From an uncultured Roseobacter sp. (lineage in GTDB: Bacteria > Pseudomonadota > Alphaproteobacteria > Rhodobacterales > Rhodobacteraceae), in assembly GCF_947488185.1 (NCBI RefSeq), contig NZ_CANKYM010000001.1, positions 1 through 64,000 on the forward strand: a DNA stretch of 64,000 bases, written 5' to 3'. The first letter of the stretch is position 1. Every line of letters starts with the position of its first letter. A program made the position numbers and the translations under genes. The notes beneath the pieces were generated by a model. It did not search any database. It was given only the letters and a program-made list of their open reading frames with translations, and had not been told where the DNA came from. This document shows, piece after piece, positions 7,835 to 16,295 of this stretch.

Positions 7835-9598
7835 ATGAAAAGGTTCGCGATTGCAGTGACAGCTGCGCTTCTCGCCACGACATCGCTTCATGCCGAGGTT
7901 ACCGAGGAGATGCTGCGGAACGACACGGCATCCACGGGAGATGTTCTGACAAACGGCATGGGGCGGCATTTGCAGCGCTACTCGCCGCTCGATATTCTCA
8001 ACAAGGACAATGTCGAAAATCTTGTACCGGCCTGGGCGTTTTCGCTCGGTGGTGAGAAACAACGCGGTCAGGAAACCCAACCCATTGTGCATGATGGCGT
8101 GATGTATATCACCGGGTCCTACTCCCGGATGTTCGCCATCGATGTGAAGACCGGCAAGGAACTCTGGCAATATGACGCGCGCCTGCCCGAAGGCATCCTG
8201 CCCTGCTGCGACGTGGTCAACCGCGGGGCGGCGATCTATGGCGACAACATCTATTTCGGGACGCTGGATGCGCGCATCGTCGCGCTGAACCAGAAAACCG
8301 GCGATGTGGTCTGGAACAAGAAGATCGCGGATTACAAGGCGGGCTACAGCTATACTGCCGCACCGCTGATCGTGAACGGTCTGATCATCACCGGCAACTC
8401 GGGCGGTGAGTTCGGCATCGTCGGTGAAATTCAGGCGCGCGACGCGGAAACCGGCGACATGGTCTGGACCCGTCCGGTGATCGAAGGCCACATGGGCACG
8501 CTCAACGGCGAAGAAAGCACCATGACCGGCACGCTGAACGCCACCTGGCCCGGCGACATGTGGAAGACCGGCGGCGGCGCCACCTGGCTCGGCGGGTCCT
8601 ATGACGCTGATACCGACACGCTGGTCTTTGGCACGGGCAACCCTGCACCCTGGAACAGCCACCTGCGCAATGCAGGCCAACCCACCGACGGTAATGCGGG
8701 CGACAACCTCTATGCCGCCAGCCGGATCGGGGTTGATCCTGCCACCGGCGAGATCAAGTGGCACTACCAGACTACCCCGCGCGAGGGCTGGGACTATGAC
8801 GGTGTGAACGAGGTGGTTTCCTACACCGACCGCGATGGCAACATGCGCTATGCCACCGCCGACCGGAACGGGTTCTTCTATGTGCTCAACCGCGAGGACG
8901 GCGCCTTTGTCAGTGCCGTGCCCTTCGTCAAGGACATCACCTGGGCAGAAGGTATCGATGAGAACGGCCGCCCGATCTTTATCGAGGACAATCGCCCCGG
9001 TGACCCTGCGGCCTCCGCCGATGGGAAGAAGGGCGAGGTGGTGTTTTCCTCACCGGGCTTCCTCGGCGGCAAGAACTGGATGCCGATGGCCTTCAGCCAG
9101 CGCACCGGCAACTTCTATGTGCCCTCCAACGAATGGGGCATGGACATCTGGAACGAGCCGATCACCTACAAGAAAGGTGCGGCCTACCTCGGCTCCGGTT
9201 TCACCATCAAGCCGAACTATGAAGACCACATTGGCTCTCTGAAAGCCATTGACCCGGATACGGGCGAGTTGAAGTGGGAGTACAAAGACGAAGCGCCGCT
9301 TTGGGGTGGTGTGATGACCACCGCAGGTGGCCTTGTCTTCACTGGCACGCCGGGTGGTGAGTTCATCGCCTTTGACGACGAAACCGGCGAGCAGCTGTGG
9401 TCCTTCCAGACCGGTTCCGGCATTGTCGGCCAGCCGATCACCTGGGAGCAGGATGGCGAGCAATATGTCACCGTGATCTCCGGCTGGGGCGGTGCGGTGC
9501 CGCTCTGGGGGGGCGAAGTGGCCAAGAAGGTCAGCTACCTCAATCAGGGCGGCATGCTCTGGACGTTCCGCCTGCCCCGTCAGCTGGCCGCCAACTGA
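7835..9598 (+). CDS. xoxF: Lanthanide-type PQQ-dependent methanol/alcohol dehydrogenase XoxF
   Basis: A 587-residue periplasmic quinoprotein with a signal peptide (about 20 residues) and the eight-bladed W-motif propeller repeats of the family (for example [13 protein letters not shown] and [13 protein letters not shown]). The vicinal cysteine pair C124-C125 (LPCCDVV) is the adjacent disulphide of methanol dehydrogenases. In the W-D-Y-D-G-V-N-E motif D320 corresponds to the catalytic base, and D322, two residues later, is the extra acidic ligand that marks rare-earth-binding XoxF enzymes; calcium MxaF has alanine there. The enzyme oxidises methanol or other primary alcohols and reduces PQQ, passing electrons to XoxG. 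The start follows AGGGAGG at the expected distance. It is a single-gene transcript with its own promoter region and terminator. Confidence 0.95.
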   Translation: MKRFAIAVTAALLATTSLHAEVTEEMLRNDTASTGDVLTNGMGRHLQRYSPLDILNKDNVENLVPAWAFSLGGEKQRGQETQPIVHDGVMYITGSYSRMFAIDVKTGKELWQYDARLPEGILPCCDVVNRGAAIYGDNIYFGTLDARIVALNQKTGDVVWNKKIADYKAGYSYTAAPLIVNGLIITGNSGGEFGIVGEIQARDAETGDMVWTRPVIEGHMGTLNGEESTMTGTLNATWPGDMWKTGGGATWLGGSYDADTDTLVFGTGNPAPWNSHLRNAGQPTDGNAGDNLYAASRIGVDPATGEIKWHYQTTPREGWDYDGVNEVVSYTDRDGNMRYATADRNGFFYVLNREDGAFVSAVPFVKDITWAEGIDENGRPIFIEDNRPGDPAASADGKKGEVVFSSPGFLGGKNWMPMAFSQRTGNFYVPSNEWGMDIWNEPITYKKGAAYLGSGFTIKPNYEDHIGSLKAIDPDTGELKWEYKDEAPLWGGVMTTAGGLVFTGTPGGEFIAFDDETGEQLWSFQTGSGIVGQPITWEQDGEQYVTVISGWGGAVPLWGGEVAKKVSYLNQGGMLWTFRLPRQLAAN

Positions 9599-9622
9599 CA
9601 AGGTAAGGTATTGAAAAAATTG

Positions 9623-9652
9623 GGCGCATCCCATATCGGGGTGCGCCTTTTT
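9623..9652 (+). terminator. Rho-independent terminator of xoxF
   Basis: A GC-rich hairpin, GGCGCATCCC / GGGGTGCGCC with a 5-base loop (one G-T pair), is followed directly by TTTTT. It starts 25 bases after the xoxF stop codon. Confidence 0.9.
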
Positions 9653-9707
9653 CTATGAGACTTTTTGCCAAGTAGATTTTTGCAAGTTTCGGCACTAGCC
9701 TAAAGCC

Positions 9708-10403
9708 ATGAACACGCAAGACGCTTCCCTTTCAGCTCATGCCAAAATGCGCGGCGGTTGGGCGCTCGTGGTGGACGACCATCCGCTGTTTTGCGACGCT
9801 CTGGAGCTTACCCTGAAATCGGTTGCCGAATTTGCAAAGATCGTGACGGCGGACAGCATGGAACATGCGCTGGAGAAGATCGACGGGAACACGCCGCCAG
9901 ACCTGATCCTGCTGGATCTGAACCTGCCGGATGTCAGCGGGCTGGACGGGCTCATTCGTCTCAAGCGCGCGGCGGATAAAACCCCGGTGATCATTGTGTC
10001 CTCCATGACCGACAACGCGATCATCAGCGGCGCCATCGAAGCCGGGGCGTCGGGGTTCGTGCCGAAACACAGCCATCGGTCGGTGTTTCAGGAAGCGCTG
10101 GAACATATCGCGGGGGGCGGCGTTTTCACCCCTGCCGGATTCGTCGAAGGCGAGGCCTGCGAGGAAGGCACCAAGGCCGTCTCGCGTCTGTCCAGCCTGA
10201 CCAACCAGCAAGCGCGTATTCTCGAACTGATCTGTGAAGGCAAGCTCAACAAGCAGATCGCCTTTGACCTCTCCATCGCGGAAACCACGGTCAAGGCACA
10301 TGTCACCGCGATCATGCGCAAACTGGGCGTGCAAAGCCGGACACAGGCCGTGCTGGTGGCGCAGGATGCCAAGTTCGCAAATGTCTTGCCAAGTTCTTCC
10401 TAG
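9708..10403 (+). CDS. NarL/FixJ-type response regulator
   Basis: A 231-residue two-domain regulator. The receiver domain (about residues 18-135) has the acidic pair D23-D24, the phospho-acceptor D70 in LILLDLNLPD, and the conserved lysine in FVPKHS. The LuxR-type helix-turn-helix (about residues 163-225) has LTNQQARILELICEGKLNKQIA and the recognition segment AETTVKAHVTAIMRKLG. It is followed by the FIST and hybrid kinase genes. Its position beside xoxF suggests it controls the quinoprotein genes, like the known NarL-type regulators of alcohol dehydrogenase systems. This is inferred. Confidence 0.9.
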   Translation: MNTQDASLSAHAKMRGGWALVVDDHPLFCDALELTLKSVAEFAKIVTADSMEHALEKIDGNTPPDLILLDLNLPDVSGLDGLIRLKRAADKTPVIIVSSMTDNAIISGAIEAGASGFVPKHSHRSVFQEALEHIAGGGVFTPAGFVEGEACEEGTKAVSRLSSLTNQQARILELICEGKLNKQIAFDLSIAETTVKAHVTAIMRKLGVQSRTQAVLVAQDAKFANVLPSSS

Positions 10404-10438
10404 GCGTCCTATCCTCGCCTGCAGGGAGAGTTACAAAC

Positions 10439-11641
10439 ATGAACGCCAACGCTGGTTTTGCGGATACCGCCGACCCAGTGCAGCCTGACGAGAGTTGTGC
10501 ACTCAGGACCGCGCAGGTGTGCTGGTCCAACACGTCGCCTGTGGCTGCACTGTACGAGGTGCTCGGTCCGGGGCCCTTCAGCTTCATCTCGATCATGGCC
10601 ACGCCGCTCGCCGATTTTCAGGGCGTGGTGGCCGAAGCCCGGCGGGTCTATCCCGACACGGATGTTGTCGCCTGCACGACGGCGGGTGAAATCACCGGTG
10701 CCGGATATGACGAGGGCACGATTGTCGCCATCGCCTTTCCGGCAGAGGATTTCGCCTCCTGCTCCATCATGATCGAAAACGTGGATGATCTGGATGCGCA
10801 GGCGCTTGTGGATCAGATTACGCTGGAGCGCATGGGGCTGCAGCAACGTGCCTCCAGGCTCCCGCATAGTTTCGGGTTTCTGGTGGTTGACGGGTTGTCG
10901 TTGAGTGAAGATACGCTCAGCGCGACGATTGCCCCGGCGCTGGGGGATACGCAGATTTTTGGCGGCTCTGCGGGAGACGGCACTGATTTCCGCCAGACGC
11001 TGGTGGGCCTGAACGGGCGCGTCGCCGATAACGCCGCCGTGCTGACGCTGGTGCGCACACGGCTGCGCACCAAGGTCTTTAGCCTAGATCATCTGGTGCC
11101 CACGGGCGAGCAGATGGTGGTGACAGAGGCCGACCCCGCCCGCCGCATCGTCCGCGCCATCAACGCCGAACCGGCAGCGCGTGAATATGCGCGGATCGTC
11201 GGCAAGGACCCCGAACAGCTGGACCGTTTTACCTTTGCCGCCCATCCGGTGGTGGTGCGGATCGGTGATGCGCATCATGTCCGCGCCATCCAGCAGGTGA
11301 CCAAAGATGGGGACCTTGTGTTTTTCTCTGCAGTGGACGAAGGCATGGTGCTGACGGTTGCGCGGCCTGAGAACATGGTCACTCATCTGGAGCGCAAACT
11401 GCAGGAACTCTCCACCGAAAATGCCCCGAGCGACATCATCGGCTGTGACTGTATCCTGCGCCGGATCGAGGCGGAGCAATCGCAGATCGTCCGCGCCATG
11501 TCTGACGTGTTATCGCGCCACAATGTGATCGGCTTTTCTACCTATGGCGAACAGATCGGCCCGCTGCATGTCAACCACACTATGAGCGGGGTGGCCTTCT
11601 ACCCGGCGGATGCGGATGAAACAACGCATGTCGCTGATTAA
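10439..11641 (+). CDS. FIST-domain sensory protein
   Basis: A 400-residue protein with FIST_N (about residues 30-230, with the A-C-T-T-A-G-E-I-T motif) and FIST_C (about 240-390, with G-C-D-C-I-L-R-R-I-E and FSTYGEQIG). FIST domains are predicted small-ligand sensors, probably for amino acids or related molecules, and are often encoded next to histidine kinases. It has no signal peptide and should be cytoplasmic. AGGGAGAG precedes the start. Its 3' end overlaps the start region of the hybrid kinase, so the two are coupled. It probably feeds a signal into that kinase. Confidence 0.9.
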   Translation: MNANAGFADTADPVQPDESCALRTAQVCWSNTSPVAALYEVLGPGPFSFISIMATPLADFQGVVAEARRVYPDTDVVACTTAGEITGAGYDEGTIVAIAFPAEDFASCSIMIENVDDLDAQALVDQITLERMGLQQRASRLPHSFGFLVVDGLSLSEDTLSATIAPALGDTQIFGGSAGDGTDFRQTLVGLNGRVADNAAVLTLVRTRLRTKVFSLDHLVPTGEQMVVTEADPARRIVRAINAEPAAREYARIVGKDPEQLDRFTFAAHPVVVRIGDAHHVRAIQQVTKDGDLVFFSAVDEGMVLTVARPENMVTHLERKLQELSTENAPSDIIGCDCILRRIEAEQSQIVRAMSDVLSRHNVIGFSTYGEQIGPLHVNHTMSGVAFYPADADETTHVAD

Positions 11642-13844
11642 CCCCGCCGATACGGTCGAGAAACAGAACGAGAAGCTGCTGGTGATCGCGCAATCGCTGA
11701 TGCGCCGGGTAGAGCAGAAAAGCGAGGAATCCGGTCTCGCCTACCGGCAGTTCGAACGCGCGGCGCTGCTGGAAAGCCAGGTGCGCGAACGGACCCGCGA
11801 CCTGGAGCGCACGCTTGATCTTTTGCAGGATTCTAATGCGCGTCTGGAAGTGGCCCGCGCGGAAACCGAAACCGCACGGTCCAACCTCGCCGAGGCCATC
11901 GAGACCATCGACGAAGGCTTTGCCCTCTTTGACACCGATGACCGGCTTGTCCTCTTCAACAGCCGGTTTTGTCAGGACCTGCTGGACATCGTGCCTGGCC
12001 TGAGCGCGGGCCTGCCGTTTGAAGACTACGTCTCGCTGGTCTCAGAAAGCCGGTTTCTGTCGCTGCCCAAGAACCAGACCCCCGAGGATTGGGCACAGCG
12101 GCGCCTTGACCATCACCGCGACCCGCACGTCGTCTTCAATGTCAGCCTGCTGCGTGACCGCTGGCTGCAAGTCAGCGAACACCGCACCTCCGGCGGCGGT
12201 ACCGTTATCCTGCAGACCGATGTTTCCGACATCATCCAACTGGAACGGCAGGAGCGCGACAAGCTGCGCGACGAACAGGCCCGCATCCTGCAGGCCACGC
12301 TCGACCACCTCAATCAGGGGGTTTGCATCTTTGATCGCAACCGCACGCTGGTGGGCTGGAACAGCAAGATGGATGGTTTTCTGGCCCTGTCCAAACCGCG
12401 CGTCACCCTTGGCATGAATTTCTCCTACCTGATCAACCGCTTGCGTGATCAGTTGGTGTTCACCGACAAGGTGGATGCCGAGCGTCTGCGCAGCTGGGCC
12501 AACCGCGCCCATGGCCGCCCGCCCATTGCCTTTGAAATCCGCCGCGAAGATGGCCGCATCTACAGCGTCTTTGCCCAGGAAATGCCGGACCATGGTTTCG
12601 TGATCAGCTTCACCGATGTAACAGCAGAACGCGAGGCTGCCCGCGCGCTTTTCGAGATGAACGAGCAGCTTGAACGCCGGGTGCGCGACCGCACACAGGA
12701 GCTTGGCGTGGCATTGGCCGAAGCCGAACGCGCCAATGCCTCGAAATCCCGTTTCGTCGCGGCTGCCAGCCACGACCTGCTGCAACCGCTTTCCGCTGCC
12801 AAGCTCTTTGTCTCCTCGCTTGCGGATAAGGTCACAACCAGTGACGCGCAGGATGTGATTGGCAAAACCGAGGCCGCGCTGAACGGCGCGCAACAGATCA
12901 TCGAGGCGCTACTCGACATCTCGAAGCTTGATGCGGGCAAGGCGGTGTTCAAGGTCCAGACCATTCGCATATCGGATATTCTGGCGCCACTGCGCGACGA
13001 ATTGGCAGCCACGGCTGCGGCCAAGGGCATCGCGCTGGACATTCTCGACAGCTCACTGACGGTGCGCAGCGATCCGGCCTATCTGCGGCGCATCGTCCAG
13101 AACCTGCTCTCCAATGCGGTGCGCTATACGGACAAGGGCCGCGTCCTGCTGGGCGTGCGGCGCAGCGGCACCTCGGCCCGGATCGAAGTCTGGGACACTG
13201 GCTGCGGCATCGCGGAAGCGGATCAGGAACAGATTTTTCAGGAGTTCAGCCGCCTCAACCCCGACCCTGCCGATGGAGGGCTGGGGTTGGGGCTGGCCAT
13301 CGTAGAACGCGCCTGCAAGGGGTTGGGGCACGAGCTGGGCCTGTGGTCGAAACCGGGCAGTGGCAGTTGCTTTTCCCTGAACGTGCCCATCGACACCGCC
13401 GCCCTGCCGCATGACGCCAAGCGCGCGGGGTCGGGAGATACAACCCCGCAAGACCTCAATGGGCTACTCGTTCTGCTGGTGGAGAACGATCCGGCCTTTG
13501 CGGGTGCACTGTCGCTTGTCGTTGAGGACATGGGCGGCGAGGTGATCCATGCGCACAGCGCGGATGAAGCGATGACCCTCATGCACGCCATTCAGCTTAT
13601 TCCCGATGCTTTTTTGTTCGATTACCAGTTGGACAAGGGCAACACCGGCACCGCGCTTTACCAAGAGATCACGAAGACCTACGGGCCGATCTCGGCGGCA
13701 ATTGTCTCCGCTGATCGCACGCGTGAGCTGCGTCGGACGTGCAAAACGCTCGGCCTGCCCCTTATGTCCAAGCCCGTCGACCGCGACCGCCTTTGGGGGC
13801 ACCTGTCTGACCGGGCCCGTGAGTTGACCAGCAGCGCGTCCTGA
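11628..13844 (+). CDS. Hybrid PAS-PAS sensor histidine kinase with C-terminal receiver
   Basis: A 738-residue soluble kinase with no membrane segments. It has an N-terminal coiled coil (about 1-85), two PAS domains (about 85-205 and 219-334), and a second coiled coil. HisKA carries H382 in AASHDLLQPL, and the HATPase has an N box QNLLSNAVRYT and G boxes DTGCGI and GLGLGLAI. A receiver domain (about 615-735) has a phospho-acceptor aspartate near 665 in FLFDYQLD. The AASHDLLQPL type is seen in NahK/ErcS-like kinases. The ATG at 11628 is preferred over 11610 because the sequence from MSLINP onward looks like the family start. It overlaps the FIST gene by 14 bases, so sensor and kinase are likely partners. 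Confidence 0.9.
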   Translation: MSLINPADTVEKQNEKLLVIAQSLMRRVEQKSEESGLAYRQFERAALLESQVRERTRDLERTLDLLQDSNARLEVARAETETARSNLAEAIETIDEGFALFDTDDRLVLFNSRFCQDLLDIVPGLSAGLPFEDYVSLVSESRFLSLPKNQTPEDWAQRRLDHHRDPHVVFNVSLLRDRWLQVSEHRTSGGGTVILQTDVSDIIQLERQERDKLRDEQARILQATLDHLNQGVCIFDRNRTLVGWNSKMDGFLALSKPRVTLGMNFSYLINRLRDQLVFTDKVDAERLRSWANRAHGRPPIAFEIRREDGRIYSVFAQEMPDHGFVISFTDVTAEREAARALFEMNEQLERRVRDRTQELGVALAEAERANASKSRFVAAASHDLLQPLSAAKLFVSSLADKVTTSDAQDVIGKTEAALNGAQQIIEALLDISKLDAGKAVFKVQTIRISDILAPLRDELAATAAAKGIALDILDSSLTVRSDPAYLRRIVQNLLSNAVRYTDKGRVLLGVRRSGTSARIEVWDTGCGIAEADQEQIFQEFSRLNPDPADGGLGLGLAIVERACKGLGHELGLWSKPGSGSCFSLNVPIDTAALPHDAKRAGSGDTTPQDLNGLLVLLVENDPAFAGALSLVVEDMGGEVIHAHSADEAMTLMHAIQLIPDAFLFDYQLDKGNTGTALYQEITKTYGPISAAIVSADRTRELRRTCKTLGLPLMSKPVDRDRLWGHLSDRARELTSSAS

Positions 13845-14048
13845 AGCACCGATAACACGATCTTTCAGCCTTGTGCCTAACACTCTTCGGCGAGCGCGGG
13901 GACCACTATCCCGCTGGGCGCGTGCGTCCCCAGATGAGGGTATGCCGTGTCCCAAAGTCATGACACCGGCGATCCTGGACCACCATTTGGCGGCGCAAAC
14001 AGGGAAAGGCACCTCGTTTCAGATGGCCAAACCTGTCCCCAGAAATCT

Positions 14049-14170
14049 TTTCGTACGAAATATCTTTCAATCACGTATGGTGCAGGCACGGGCTACTGAT
14101 TGGGTGGCAGCGGCCAGATTTAATACAGGCCGTCCAATCACTACCATGACGGTGCTGAACCTTGGTAGTG
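14049..14170. promoter_or_regulatory. Palindromes in the 356-base spacer before the RhtB gene
   Basis: The stretch 13845-14200 holds no convincing gene. It contains a perfect 12-bp palindrome TTTCGTACGAAA at 14049-14060 and an 8-bp inverted repeat CACTACCA/TGGTAGTG at 14139-14170 (16-base loop), nested near a GATTGG/CCAATC pair. These could be operators for the exporter gene that starts at 14201, or the second could be an attenuating hairpin. No regulator gene is adjacent. Confidence 0.35.
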
Positions 14171-14200
14171 ACGGGGTAATTGTACAGAAGGAGACATCGG

Positions 14201-14836
14201 ATGAGTTTTGATATTTGGGCACTCTATGTCGCAACCGTGTTCCTCTTCATGCTGACACCCGGCCCCAGCCATTTGCTGATGCTCTCAAACAGCATGACGC
14301 ATGGGTTCAAACCCTCCATCGCGACAGCCGTCGGTGACCTGACTGCCAATGCGCTGCAGATGCTGGCCGCGGGTTTGGGGCTGGCCGCGCTAATCGTGGC
14401 CTCGCAACATGCGCTGACGGTCATCAAATGGATGGGTGTGGCCTATCTGCTCTGGATGGGCATCCGCATGTGGCGCACTGCGGGCAAAAGCTCCCTGTCG
14501 ACGCAATCCAACACCTCAGCTTCAACGCGCAAACTCTGGCTGCAGGGTTTCGTGACCTCCGCAGCCAACCCAAAGGCCGTGGTGTTCTTCGCGGCGCTCT
14601 TTCCGCAGTTCATCACCGCGGATCAGCCGTTTTTCCTGCAGCTCTTCATCCTTTCCGCGACATACATCGCCATCGACGGGGCTTTCCTGCTGAGCTACGG
14701 GGCAAGTGCTGGCTGGCTTGCCAAGCGCCTGAAGGCCAAGGCGCAGGTCGCAATTGGCCGCATCGGCGGGGCGTTCCTTGTCGGCGCGGCCATTCTGCTG
14801 GGCCTCAAGAGCCTGCGCGACACGGCGGGCTCCTGA
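14201..14836 (+). CDS. LysE/RhtB-family amino acid (or metabolite) exporter
   Basis: A 211-residue inner-membrane protein with about six hydrophobic segments. It has the family N-terminus F-L-F-M-L-T-P-G-P-S-H (LTPGP motif) and the central LWLQGFVTSAANPKAVVFFAALFPQF segment (G-F-x-x-x-x-x-N-P-K). Members export homoserine lactone, threonine, lysine and similar compounds. GAAGGAGA precedes the ATG at 14201, which decides the start against the upstream in-frame codon. The substrate is not predictable. The gene stands alone, convergent with the secretion operon. Confidence 0.88.
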   Translation: MSFDIWALYVATVFLFMLTPGPSHLLMLSNSMTHGFKPSIATAVGDLTANALQMLAAGLGLAALIVASQHALTVIKWMGVAYLLWMGIRMWRTAGKSSLSTQSNTSASTRKLWLQGFVTSAANPKAVVFFAALFPQFITADQPFFLQLFILSATYIAIDGAFLLSYGASAGWLAKRLKAKAQVAIGRIGGAFLVGAAILLGLKSLRDTAGS

Positions 14837-14875
14837 ACCATATCAGCGGCCTTCTCGCCCCCCTCTAAATCCTCA

Positions 14876-14905
14876 GGCAGAGCGCACGTCACAGCGCGCT
14901 CTGCC
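14876..14905. terminator. Inverted repeat between convergent rhtB and secretion genes
   Basis: A perfect 10-bp inverted repeat, GGCAGAGCGC / GCGCTCTGCC with a 10-base loop, lies between two convergent stop codons (14836 and 14925). No T-run follows on either strand, so it is a probable but weak bidirectional terminator. Confidence 0.5.
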
Positions 14906-14924
14906 ATCTCATGTGTACGCCGCT

Positions 14925-16295
14925 CTATTCAATAAACGTGCGCGCCAGCCTGTCCTGAAGGGGTTGGGTCAGATAGCTGAGCGCAGACCGTTCGCCCGTG
15001 TTGACAAAGAGGTCCGCGGGCATGCCCGGCACCAGATCCAGCTCGGCAACGGCTGCGGGCTGGGCGCTGTCGAATGTGACCCGCGCCGTATAGTAGGCTT
15101 GGCCGGTGCGGTCATCCTCCAGGCTGTCAGCGGAAATATCGACGATCCTGCCCGTGGCCTCGGGAATTTCCGCCTGATCAAAACCCGACAGCCGCACGCG
15201 GGTTGACTGGCCGACAAAGAGCTTTTCAATGTCCGCCGTGTTGACCCGCGCTTCCACCACCAGCGGCTGATCGACCGGCACGATATCGAGGATAGGTGCG
15301 CCGGGGCGGATGACACCGCCCGCGGTAAAGACCGTCATCCCCACGACGCGCCCGCTGACCGGCGCGGTGATCACCACCCGTTTTAAACGTTCCGTGGCAC
15401 CCACATATTGCGGCTCCAGCGTCGCCAGCAGCCCTTCGACCTGCGCGAGTTCCGTCGAGGCCGCCTCGTCACGCTGGGTCTGTTCGCCAATGCCTGTCAG
15501 CTGCAATTCACTAATCTGGTTTCGGGCCTGCGCCTCCTGCGTCTGCAAAGAGGCATCCACGCCTTTCAAGCGCTCAACCTCGACACGGCGGGTGTTCACA
15601 CGGGCAGTAGCCACAAGGCCCTTTTCCAGAAGCGTTTCGAGATTGCCAAGCTCCTCCCGCGTGATCTCCAACTGGCGTGTGTTCGATTGTCGCTGCGCGC
15701 GCAGGCCAGACATCTGATCCTGCAAATTGGCGATCCGCTGAGCCAGCAAATCCTTTTCGGCCGTGCGGGTGCGCATTTCAGCATCGAAGAGCAGCCTTTG
15801 CGTCTGATAGGCGTCCTGCCAGTCGTCGCGGTGCATTGCGACCCTGAGCGTCTCCTGCACATAGTCCGGGCCGAATGTATCCGCTCCCTCAAGCTGCGCC
15901 AGCAGCCGCGCGCGGCGGATCATCAGATCGCCCAGCTGGCTTTGAATGACGTCCAGATCGACATCAAGATCCGTGCTGTCCAGTTCGAGAAGGGTCTGCC
16001 CCGCCTTGACCAGATCACCATCTGTCACACGGATGTCGCGCACGATACCGCCGTCCAGATGCTCCACGGTCTTGCGATTGCCTTCCACAACCAGAGAGGC
16101 GGGCGCGACAACGGCCCCGTCGAGCTTGGAGGACGCCGCCCAATAGGCCGCGCCCCCGACGAACCCGGTCACGACGATCAGGCCTGCGAAAACAAATCCC
16201 TTGATCCCCGCCTCGTTGGCGCGATCTTCGACGCGGTTATAGTCTTCGAGCCGAAGAACAGTCTGGGCGGGATGCGTTGGAAGGTGAGAGGTCAT
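14925..16295 (-). CDS. Type I secretion membrane fusion protein (HlyD/PrtE family)
   Basis: A 456-residue protein with a cytoplasmic N-terminus, a single membrane segment (about residues 32-54), a lipoyl/barrel-type strand (VVEGNRKTVEHLDGGIVRDI), a long coiled-coil hairpin (about 130-290), and the C-terminal barrel with the family motif SGRVVGMTVFTAGGVIRPG. Fusion proteins of this kind bridge the ABC exporter and a TolC-like outer-membrane channel; no tolC gene is in the window. It overlaps the exporter gene by 4 bases (ATGA). Together with the exporter and the RTX protein it forms a complete inner-membrane secretion operon. Confidence 0.92.
   Translation of the reverse strand: MTSHLPTHPAQTVLRLEDYNRVEDRANEAGIKGFVFAGLIVVTGFVGGAAYWAASSKLDGAVVAPASLVVEGNRKTVEHLDGGIVRDIRVTDGDLVKAGQTLLELDSTDLDVDLDVIQSQLGDLMIRRARLLAQLEGADTFGPDYVQETLRVAMHRDDWQDAYQTQRLLFDAEMRTRTAEKDLLAQRIANLQDQMSGLRAQRQSNTRQLEITREELGNLETLLEKGLVATARVNTRRVEVERLKGVDASLQTQEAQARNQISELQLTGIGEQTQRDEAASTELAQVEGLLATLEPQYVGATERLKRVVITAPVSGRVVGMTVFTAGGVIRPGAPILDIVPVDQPLVVEARVNTADIEKLFVGQSTRVRLSGFDQAEIPEATGRIVDISADSLEDDRTGQAYYTARVTFDSAQPAAVAELDLVPGMPADLFVNTGERSALSYLTQPLQDRLARTFIE

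Noticed and set aside
13873..14211. Open frame of 112 codons between the hybrid kinase and the RhtB gene
   Set aside because: No ribosome binding site, no protein-like composition, and it runs through the ribosome site and start of the RhtB gene.
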